This document shows positions 7,003-12,363 of a stretch of 12,363 nucleotides of DNA, piece by piece. The DNA comes from Acidobacteriota bacterium (GTDB lineage: Bacteria > Acidobacteriota > Thermoanaerobaculia > Multivoradales > JAHZIX01), in the NCBI GenBank assembly GCA_020439725.1, contig JAGQSE010000247.1:1-12363 (forward strand), written 5' to 3'. The notes under the pieces were generated by a model. That model worked only from the letters and a program-made list of their open reading frames with translations. It was not told the DNA's origin and did not search any database. Positions within the stretch are counted from its first letter, which is position 1, and each line of letters opens with the position of its first letter. Made by a program: the position numbers and the translations under genes.

Positions 7003-8595
7003 TCAGGGACAGGTGGCGAAGGCCGCGGTGTCCTGGATCGGCGCGAAGGGGTTCCCCAAGTCGTTGGAATAGGGCTGCGATTCCCCGGTCTGGGTATCCG
7101 TGACCACCATCTGCACCTCGACGTTGGTCAACCCGCCGGCGAAGACCCAGAAGTGATTCGTGATGGTGCAACCGTTGAGGACCTTGACGATCATCTCGAC
7201 ATTGGCGGGGTTGAAGAACCAGAAGTACCCGGTGTCCCCGGTCAACGGCACCGCCGAGCCAAAACCCGTCCGGCCGTCGAGGGTCCGCCACTGAGTCTGA
7301 ACCGCGAAGCGGTCGTTGCGCAGACACAGGGTGGTGGTGTTCTCCTGGCAGCTGCCGGTGGCCGCCGGCGCATACAGCGACAGGATGCCCGCGCGGTCGT
7401 CCGAGCCCAGCGAGGCCCCACGGCCGTCGGCGTGGACGAAGGCGCGCATCAACGCCTCGTCCTTGGCGGTGGTGTCGCAGGAGCCGCTGGCGGTGTCGCC
7501 GCAGGAGTGCCTCAGGCCCAGGGTGTGCCCGATCTCGTGGGCGAAGACCTCGGCCGCCGTCACGCCGTTGGCGAACAGGCAGCTGGTGCCCTTGTTGGTG
7601 ATGATGTCGGCACCGGCGATGGAGATGAAGGTGTTGCCCTTGTAGGCGTGGGTCTGGCTCGAGTCGAACCACGGCCCGCCGAGGGCGATGACGCCGCCGG
7701 TGAAGCAGCTGAAGGCGCCGCCGAAGGTGGGGTTGTTGTTCGGATCTTCGAAGACGATGGCGTTGACCCCGTCGAACCCGCCCGACGACAGGCCGCCGGT
7801 GGCGGTGGTGGTGCCGCCGTAGGTGTAAAGGATCGAGGTCGACGGGTCGTCATCCCACAGCTGGAGGCCCTGCTGGAACTGGCTGAAGCCGCCGCCGGCC
7901 AGCCCGGGCTGACCGTCCTCGTGGGCGAAGAAGGTCACGGTTTCCCCAAAGTCGAACTCGCGCCAGCGCAGGTTGAGACCGCCGCTGCTGAACAGCGTGA
8001 AGGCGTCGGTGAGCGCCTGCTGGGGCACCGTCGTCTCGTCGACCCGGTATTCGCCGGCCCGCTTCAGGCCCTGCGCCCGACCGGCCAGCCAGTCCGCGAA
8101 GCGGTCGTAATCGCGCATCCGGTCGTCCGCGGCCTTGCGCCCGGCCGGCAGCACCGCCGCGGCGTCACCGAGCCAGCGCACCGCCAGGGTCTGGCTCCCC
8201 GCCCGGACGCGGTGGAACGCGCCGAGGGAGAACTGGACCAGACGATACGTGCCGTCCCCGGCGGGCTCGAGGAAGAGCAAGGCGCGGGACCCGGGCTCGA
8301 AGACCGGCGCACCGTCGATCTCGAGACCCAGGCCGCCGGTACCCCGGGAGCCGAGCACGCGCACTACCAGCGTGCTACCGGGAACCGAGCCCTTGAGCAC
8401 CCGCTGGACCTCGACCTGGTAGTCCGTCGACGAGGTCGACGCATCCGCCGCGGGGCCCGCGTCGATCACCGTGACGTCGGCGATGATCGGCGCCTGATCC
8501 GCCAGGTCGGCGTCGGCCATGGGCATGTAGGTCAAGGCACCGCCCGTGACGGCACCGGCGAGGGACAGGACGAGGGCGAGGGCTAGAGCGCGCAT
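7003..8595 (-). CDS. Secreted matrixin-like zinc metalloprotease with C-terminal beta domain
   Basis: A 530-residue exported protein with a signal peptide (1-20; cleavage probably near GGA/LTY). Residues about 30-125 form a beta-rich N-terminal module (VQRVLKGSVPGSTLVVRV, then PGSRALLFLEP), perhaps a prodomain. The catalytic region is about 195-410 and holds the metzincin zinc motif HEIGHTLGLRH (353-363: ligands H353, H357, H363; catalytic E354) with a possible Met-turn at ALMRAF (M383). Residues 422-530 form a C-terminal domain with the pattern RFAVQTQWR, GSAVPLTGDTGYFWFFNPAN, VKVLNG and FWVFAGGLTNVEVQM. I associate this domain with exported proteins of Acidobacteriota and relatives; its role is unknown. 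Eight cysteines (C297, C339, C365, C373, C416, C424, C476, C529) suit extracytoplasmic disulfides. The ATG at 8595 has an excellent Shine-Dalgarno, GGGAGGT, 5 nt upstream. It heads the five-gene run. Confidence 0.88.
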   Translation of the reverse strand: MRALALALVLSLAGAVTGGALTYMPMADADLADQAPIIADVTVIDAGPAADASTSSTDYQVEVQRVLKGSVPGSTLVVRVLGSRGTGGLGLEIDGAPVFEPGSRALLFLEPAGDGTYRLVQFSLGAFHRVRAGSQTLAVRWLGDAAAVLPAGRKAADDRMRDYDRFADWLAGRAQGLKRAGEYRVDETTVPQQALTDAFTLFSSGGLNLRWREFDFGETVTFFAHEDGQPGLAGGGFSQFQQGLQLWDDDPSTSILYTYGGTTTATGGLSSGGFDGVNAIVFEDPNNNPTFGGAFSCFTGGVIALGGPWFDSSQTHAYKGNTFISIAGADIITNKGTSCLFANGVTAAEVFAHEIGHTLGLRHSCGDTASGSCDTTAKDEALMRAFVHADGRGASLGSDDRAGILSLYAPAATGSCQENTTTLCLRNDRFAVQTQWRTLDGRTGFGSAVPLTGDTGYFWFFNPANVEMIVKVLNGCTITNHFWVFAGGLTNVEVQMVVTDTQTGESQPYSNDLGNPFAPIQDTAAFATCP

Positions 8596-8600
8596 GGAAG

Positions 8601-8607
8601 ACCTCCC
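8601..8607 (-). promoter_or_regulatory. Shine-Dalgarno of the metalloprotease gene
   Basis: Minus-strand GGGAGGT (8607-8601) lies 5 nt before the ATG at 8595. It is one of the strongest ribosome sites in the window, in keeping with the first gene of a transcription unit. Confidence 0.65.
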
Positions 8608-8670
8608 AGGGGGTGGACACGAGCCTCGGCGGCGGGCTGGCGAAGGGTCCGCAGACCACCGGAGATCGAA

Positions 8671-8699
8671 CTTCTATGGTGCCACAGAATGAGGCCCAA
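8671..8699 (-). promoter_or_regulatory. Weak sigma70-like promoter candidate for the metalloprotease run
   Basis: Minus-strand TTGGGC (8699-8694) and TAGAAG (8676-8671) are 17 bp apart, matching 3/6 and 4/6 of the -35 and -10 consensus. They lie in the least GC-rich part of the 275-nt gap and would give a leader of about 70 nt. Such matches arise by chance easily; the location is the main support. Confidence 0.25.
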
Positions 8700-8706
8700 G
8701 GCATCT

Positions 8707-8733
8707 CCGAAGCCCTTCTTCGGGGGACTTCGG
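8707..8733. terminator. Hairpin downstream of the histidine kinase, possible terminator
   Basis: CCGAAGCCC (8707-8715) pairs with GGG (8724-8726) and CTTCGG (8728-8733), giving a 9-bp stem with one bulged A (8727) and an 8-nt loop. It lies between the kinase stop (8871) and the candidate promoter of the next unit, as a transcription boundary would. No T-run follows on either strand, so Rho-independent action is doubtful. Confidence 0.35.
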
Positions 8734-8870
8734 CCGTTGAACCGGTGGCTCGGGCCCCTGGCGCGCTGCGTGCCTTCGCCGGCGGCGAGCCCTGTCGGTC
8801 TGACCGCGGGCGGACGAGACCCACCGGAAGAGCCTCCAGCCAGTGCAGCGGAACCGCCTCCCCGTGGGGA

Positions 8871-10697
8871 TCAGCTGGTCCAGATCTCGGTGGTCGAACG
8901 CAGGTCGTCGGGCTGTAGATGGGCGGACAGGGCGAACGAAAAGGTCGACCCGACCCCGGGCTCCGACTCGCACCAGATGCGGCCGCCGTGGCGCCGAACC
9001 AAGGCCTGTACGTACGCGAGCCCCATCCCCTCCCCCTCGACCTCGAGCCGCCGGCCCCGACGGAAGGGAGCGAAGACCTTGGGCAGGTCTTCCTTGGGTA
9101 TGCCGCAACCGTTGTCGCGCACGTGATAGGTCACCAGGTCCCGGCTCGTCTCGCCTCGGACCTCGATCTCGCCAGGGCGGTCGGGATCGAGATAGAGCAC
9201 CGCATTGGAAAGGAGATTGCCAAAAATCTGCTCCAGGGAGATGCGATCCCCCACCACCGGCGGCAGCTCAGCGACGTGGACTCGGGCGCTGCGCTGCTCG
9301 AGCTGGTAGGCGAGGCTGGCGAAGAGCTCCTTGACCAGGCTGGTCGTATCGACCAGCTCCATGCTCAGCGACCGCTGGCCCTGCTGCGACAGCCGCAGGA
9401 GGGTGTTCATGAAGTGGTTGATGCGGTCGATGGAGGTGTCGATGAAGCTCAGAGCCTCGGGGATGTCCGAGCCGAGGAGACCCATCAGCCGGCGCCGTGC
9501 GGCGTCTTCGAGGGCCTTCTCGCCTCCCTCGATGAGCTTCAGGACCTCCTGGCAGCCCGAGCGCAGCTCGCCGGCGAAGCCCTTGACGTTGATCAGCGGT
9601 GCCCTGAGATCGTGGGAGACGATGTAGAGCAGCGACTTCAGATCCTGGTGCGCCGCCGCAAGGTCGGCGGTGCGCTCCCGGACTCGGCGCTCGAGCTGGT
9701 CGCGGGCCTCGCGCAGAGCGGCGTCGATGCGCTTGCGCTCGAGCTCGGCCGCCGCGCGGGCGGAAAACACGTTGAGGATCGAAATCGCCATCTCGGTCCC
9801 CGCCAAGGGCTCGGTCCCCATGGCTACCAGGAGACCGATGGGCCGGTTGGCGGAGTCCATGAGCGGTGCCCCGAGATAGCTCTCGACACCGAGCTCGTTG
9901 AGCATCACGTCCTTCGGGAAGCGATCCCGAACGCCTTCGGTGAACGCGCAGGCGGTCTTGCCGACCACCTGGCTGCAGGGCGAGCCGTCGAGCGCGTACG
10001 TGATGTTGTCGACGAAGCCGCCGTCGGACCACAGGGCGACGGTATGGACCCGCCCGGCGTCATTGCGGCGAACCTCCCCGAGAAAGGCGTAGCGCACCTG
10101 GAGCGCCTCCGCCAGCCGCCGCACCAGGGCGCGGAAGAAGTCCTCGCCGTCGGTCGAGAAGGTGACCTCGACCAGCGAGCGCAACGCCTCCTCGTGGCGG
10201 CGGCGTTCGGTGAAGTCTTCGTCGACCCCGAGGATGGCCACCACCCGGCCTTGGGAATCGTGGAGCGGCACCTTGGTGGTGCGCAGCCAGCCTTCGCTGC
10301 CATCGGCGCGGATGTAGGGCCCCTCGTGGCCCACCTCCGGCCCGTCGGAGAGCGTCACCTCGCGATCGAGCTGACGGTAGCGTTCCGCCCAGCGGCTCCA
10401 GGGGAGATCCTCGTCGGTCTTGCCCAGAACCTCGTCGGGATCGTCGAGACCCGCCATGTCGGCGAAGAAGCGGTTGCAGCCGCGATAGACCGACGACCGG
10501 TCCTTCCAGTAGATGCCCTGGGGGATGTGGTCCATGACCAGGCGGAGCATCTCGCGTGACTCGCGCAGCTGCTCGCGCTCGACCTCGCGATCGACCTCGC
10601 GCTGGCGCTCGTCCCGTTCGAGCTCCTCGACCCGTTCCCGGAGGGACTCGACCAAGGTGCGCAGCTGATCGATCTCTGGCCGGTGGTCGCTGGGCAC
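8871..10697 (-). CDS. Cytoplasmic PAS-GAF-like sensor histidine kinase
   Basis: A 608-residue kinase without membrane segments. Order: charged coiled coil (10-50, Arg/Glu-rich); PAS domain (about 50-165; LVMDHIPQGIYWKD, ending VVAILGVDEDFTERR); GAF-like domain (about 170-320; YAFLGEVR, YLGAPLMD, PIGLLVAMG, FSARAAAELER); helical linker; HisKA with phosphoacceptor H362 in IVSHDLRAPL; HATPase_c with N-box N494/N498 (FGNLLSNA), G1 DNGCGIP (528-534), F-box FAPFRRG (542-548) and G2 GEGMGLAYVQ (555-564). All ATP-binding and autophosphorylation motifs are intact. The helical hairpin between H362 and LLRLS (433-437) is about 75 residues, longer than the usual 45-50. It has no receiver domain, so it needs a separate response regulator. 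The start is GTG at 10697 with GAGAGGA 4 nt upstream. It follows pepD by 9 nt, with its Shine-Dalgarno overlapping that stop. Confidence 0.94.
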   Translation of the reverse strand: MPSDHRPEIDQLRTLVESLRERVEELERDERQREVDREVEREQLRESREMLRLVMDHIPQGIYWKDRSSVYRGCNRFFADMAGLDDPDEVLGKTDEDLPWSRWAERYRQLDREVTLSDGPEVGHEGPYIRADGSEGWLRTTKVPLHDSQGRVVAILGVDEDFTERRRHEEALRSLVEVTFSTDGEDFFRALVRRLAEALQVRYAFLGEVRRNDAGRVHTVALWSDGGFVDNITYALDGSPCSQVVGKTACAFTEGVRDRFPKDVMLNELGVESYLGAPLMDSANRPIGLLVAMGTEPLAGTEMAISILNVFSARAAAELERKRIDAALREARDQLERRVRERTADLAAAHQDLKSLLYIVSHDLRAPLINVKGFAGELRSGCQEVLKLIEGGEKALEDAARRRLMGLLGSDIPEALSFIDTSIDRINHFMNTLLRLSQQGQRSLSMELVDTTSLVKELFASLAYQLEQRSARVHVAELPPVVGDRISLEQIFGNLLSNAVLYLDPDRPGEIEVRGETSRDLVTYHVRDNGCGIPKEDLPKVFAPFRRGRRLEVEGEGMGLAYVQALVRRHGGRIWCESEPGVGSTFSFALSAHLQPDDLRSTTEIWTS

Positions 10698-10701
10698 GGC
10701 G

Positions 10702-10708
10702 TCCTCTC
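10702..10708 (-). promoter_or_regulatory. Shine-Dalgarno overlapping the dipeptidase stop, for the kinase GTG
   Basis: Minus-strand GAGAGGA (10708-10702) begins inside the TGA of the dipeptidase (10709-10707) and ends 4 nt before the GTG at 10697. It supports the GTG start and coupled expression of the two genes. Confidence 0.6.
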
Positions 10709-12212
10709 AGCGGGGGGCGGGCTCGTTGGCGGCCGTGACGGAATGGAGCGCCAGGGTCTCGAGGAGCATCCCGAGATAGTCGCCCAGGACCCGCCGTACC
10801 GAGGAAACGCTGACGAACTCGTCCGGCGAGTGAGGGTTCCGGATGTCCGGTCCGAAGGAGATCATCTCCATACCCGGGATCTTCTCGCCGAGGATCCCGC
10901 ACTCGAGCCCGGCGTGGACCGCGCTGACCTCGGGGTCGCGATCGTAGAGCCGGCGGAAGACCTCGACCGCCATCTCGAGGAGCTTCGAGTGCCGGTTCGG
11001 CTCCCAGCCGGGGTAGCCGCGGGTGGTATGCACCGTCGCACCGGCCTCCGCGGCCCGGGTGGTGATGGCGGCGACGGTTTCGTCGAGATCCGCGGCCACT
11101 GAGGAGCGGTTCGAGCAGTGGATCTCCGCTGCGTCGTCGCCGGTCGAAACCATCGCCAGGTTGCTCGAAGTCTGTACCAGCCCCGGGAGGGCTTCGCTCA
11201 TCTTGAGCACGCCGTGGGGCAGCTCCCGGAGCATCGTGACGAGGGTCTTCGCCACCGCCGGCTCGAGGACCTGGTCGCCTTCGCCATCGATCTCCGCGAG
11301 CTCCACCGATAGGTTCGGATCGGTCGACGCATAGGCGGCCTTGAGCTGCTCCGCGGCTTCGCGGACGACGGCTGCCAGGGCCCCCGGATCACCGACCAGG
11401 GTGGCCTCCGCCTCGCGCGGGATGACGTTGGGCGCGCTGCCGCCAGCCAGCGCCACCAGACCGTCCGCGGGCAGCTGTCGCAACACCTCGGCGAGGACAC
11501 GGATGGCGTTAGCGCGGCCGAGGTGGATCTCGCCCCCGGAATGGCCACCGGACGCACCACGCACCCTGAGACGCAGAAGCGAGCCCGCCGGCGCCGCGGT
11601 GCGGGCCAGCGGCAGGCGGACCACCGCCGATCGGGCGCCGGCACAACCGATGGTCAGCACTCCCTCCTCCTCCGAGTCGAGGTTGAGGAGCAGACGGCCG
11701 CGGACGATCGACGGATCGAGCTGACGGGCACCGTTGAGCCCGGTCTCCTCGTCGACGGTGAATAACAGCTCGATGGGCCCATGGCGCGCGGTGTCGTCGG
11801 TGAGCAGGGCGAGGCCCGCGGCGACGGCGACTCCGTTGTCGGCGCCCAGGGTGGTTCCCCGGGCGGTCAGCCGGTCGCCGTCGAGCTCGAGGCGGATGGC
11901 GTCGTGAAAGAAATCGAACTCGGTGTCCGAGTTCTTCTCGCACACCATGTCGAGATGGCCCTGGAGGACGACGATGGGGGCGTGCTCGAAGCCCGGAGAC
12001 GCCGGCACCCGCACGACGACGTTACCGGCGGCGTCGGCCTCGGTCTCGCAACCGTGGCTGGCGGCGAAGTCGAGGACCCAGCGGCGCACCGCCTCCTCGT
12101 GCTTCGACGGCCGCGGGATCCGCCGCAGGTCGTCGAAACGCCGCCACAGGTGCCGCGGCTCGAGCTGGGAGAGGTCGGGGTCGGGGGGCGAGGTTTCGGC
12201 GTGGGGATTCAT
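10707..12212 (-). CDS. pepD: Xaa-His dipeptidase, M20 family (PepD-like)
   Basis: A 501-residue cytoplasmic metallopeptidase that cleaves Xaa-His (carnosine-type) and other dipeptides, completing peptide breakdown. Length fits the aminoacyl-histidine dipeptidase family (about 485 residues). Motifs in order: QGHLDMVCEKN (84-94) with metal ligand H86 and D88; LGADNGVAVA (122-131) with bridging D125; DEETGLNGA (154-162) with general base E155 and ligand E156; LLNLDSEEEG (175-184) with D179; the lid-domain GGHSGGEIHLGRANA (222-236); HAGLECG (433-439); and SFGPDIRNPHSPDE (452-465) with final ligand H461. All dinuclear zinc ligands appear present. The ATG at 12212 has a modest AAAGG upstream and lies 64 nt after the preceding gene. 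It is followed after 9 nt by the sensor kinase. There is no signal peptide. Some relatives prefer other dipeptides, so exact specificity is inferred. Confidence 0.95.
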   Translation of the reverse strand: MNPHAETSPPDPDLSQLEPRHLWRRFDDLRRIPRPSKHEEAVRRWVLDFAASHGCETEADAAGNVVVRVPASPGFEHAPIVVLQGHLDMVCEKNSDTEFDFFHDAIRLELDGDRLTARGTTLGADNGVAVAAGLALLTDDTARHGPIELLFTVDEETGLNGARQLDPSIVRGRLLLNLDSEEEGVLTIGCAGARSAVVRLPLARTAAPAGSLLRLRVRGASGGHSGGEIHLGRANAIRVLAEVLRQLPADGLVALAGGSAPNVIPREAEATLVGDPGALAAVVREAAEQLKAAYASTDPNLSVELAEIDGEGDQVLEPAVAKTLVTMLRELPHGVLKMSEALPGLVQTSSNLAMVSTGDDAAEIHCSNRSSVAADLDETVAAITTRAAEAGATVHTTRGYPGWEPNRHSKLLEMAVEVFRRLYDRDPEVSAVHAGLECGILGEKIPGMEMISFGPDIRNPHSPDEFVSVSSVRRVLGDYLGMLLETLALHSVTAANEPAPR

Positions 12213-12248
12213 GGCTACGGCCTTTCGCGACGATGGGGCGGGAGACGG

Positions 12249-12261
12249 GCGGTCCGACCGC
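12249..12261. repeat. Short inverted repeat upstream of the dipeptidase
   Basis: GCGGTC (12249-12254) and GACCGC (12256-12261) are perfect inverted arms around one base. As RNA this could form only a 5-bp stem with a 3-nt loop. It lies in the 64-nt gap between the preceding stop and pepD. It could be an operator half-site pair, a weak terminator, or chance in GC-rich DNA. Confidence 0.25.
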
Positions 12262-12276
12262 GCGACCGGCGCACGA

Positions 12277-12363
12277 TCAGGCGGCGCGTACCTGGACGGT
12301 CTGGCCGATGGTATCGAGCATGCGTCGCAGCTGGTCGTAATCCGGGTGACGAAGCCGCATCCA
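12277..12363 (-). CDS. C-terminal end of an unidentified gene
   Basis: The frame is open from the window edge (12363) to the TGA at 12279-12277, giving 28 residues that end RRMLDTIGQTVQVRAA. I do not recognise the family. An ending of the type RxLDxIGxxVxVR is faintly like the last helix and strand of small helix-turn-helix (XRE-type) or antitoxin proteins, but 28 residues cannot establish that. Coding is supported by its position 64 nt upstream of pepD on the same strand and by the absence of another gene in the space. An ATG at 12360 lies in the same frame but has too little visible upstream to be judged as a start. Confidence 0.4.
   Translation of the reverse strand, partial: WMRLRHPDYDQLRRMLDTIGQTVQVRAA

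Larger units (their letters stand above)
8596..8870. other. 275-nt intergenic region, longest in the window
   Basis: This region separates the dipeptidase-kinase pair from the five-gene run. It holds the hairpin, promoter candidate and ribosome site listed separately. Short open frames cross it on both strands but none has a good ribosome site plus a recognisable protein, so I see no small gene here. Confidence 0.6.

Noticed and set aside
6736..8586. Plus-strand open frame of 616 codons
   Set aside because: Antisense to the metalloprotease and LOG genes; composition-driven, with no recognisable domain.
8613..8870. Small gene in the kinase-protease gap
   Set aside because: The short frames there have no good ribosome site and no protein-like composition, and they run into neighbouring genes.
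8919..10559. Plus-strand open frame of 546 codons
   Set aside because: Antisense to the histidine kinase, which has every expected motif; the frame is a GC-rich shadow.
1..12363. CRISPR array, insertion sequence, phage genes, tRNA or rRNA
   Set aside because: I saw no regularly spaced repeats, transposase or integrase motifs, terminal repeats, cloverleaf or rRNA-like sequence on either strand.

Overview
The window is a densely packed, GC-rich (roughly two thirds or more G+C) bacterial chromosomal segment with about ten genes and no sign of phage, transposon, CRISPR, rRNA or tRNA. The best lineage hint is the secreted metalloprotease at 7003-8595. Its C-terminal beta-rich domain, with the FWFFNPANVE...VKVL...FWVF pattern, is from memory a type repeatedly seen in secreted proteins of Acidobacteriota of the Thermoanaerobaculia kind. 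The lineage call is an inference, not a search result. No gene-free stretch exceeds 300 bases; the longest is 275 bases (8596-8870).

Layout. A plus-strand sulfatase enters from the left edge (C-terminal part only, to 719) and converges on a minus-strand block that fills the rest of the window. Read in transcription order from the right edge, that block is: (i) the last 28 codons of an unidentified gene (12363-12277); (ii) an M20-type Xaa-His dipeptidase (pepD-like, 12212-10707) followed after 9 nt by a cytoplasmic PAS-GAF-like-HisKA-HATPase sensor kinase (10697-8871); (iii) after a 275-nt gap with a hairpin and a weak candidate promoter, a tight run of five genes: secreted zinc metalloprotease, LOG-family protein, EamA/DMT permease, the molybdenum-cofactor enzyme MoaA, and a membrane-anchored GH113-like TIM-barrel glycosidase (8595-2601); (iv) after 102 nt, a single-domain response regulator (GTG start, 2498-2106) translationally coupled to a degenerate-GGDEF/EAL phosphodiesterase (TTG start, 2109-766).

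How the genes may work together. The regulator-EAL pair looks like a phosphorelay output controlling cyclic-di-GMP breakdown. The kinase 6.4 kb upstream has no adjacent receiver and is a candidate, unproven partner. Dipeptidase, exported metalloprotease, anchored glycosidase, sulfatase and a small-molecule exporter would suit a heterotroph feeding on protein and polysaccharide. The five-gene run mixes unrelated pathways, so co-transcription there need not mean a shared function. Most entries are recognisable families. The less ordinary points are the coupled receiver/EAL pair, the extended dimerisation helix of the kinase, the MoaA substitution near residues 131-132, and a marked excess of the palindrome CTCGAG across the window.
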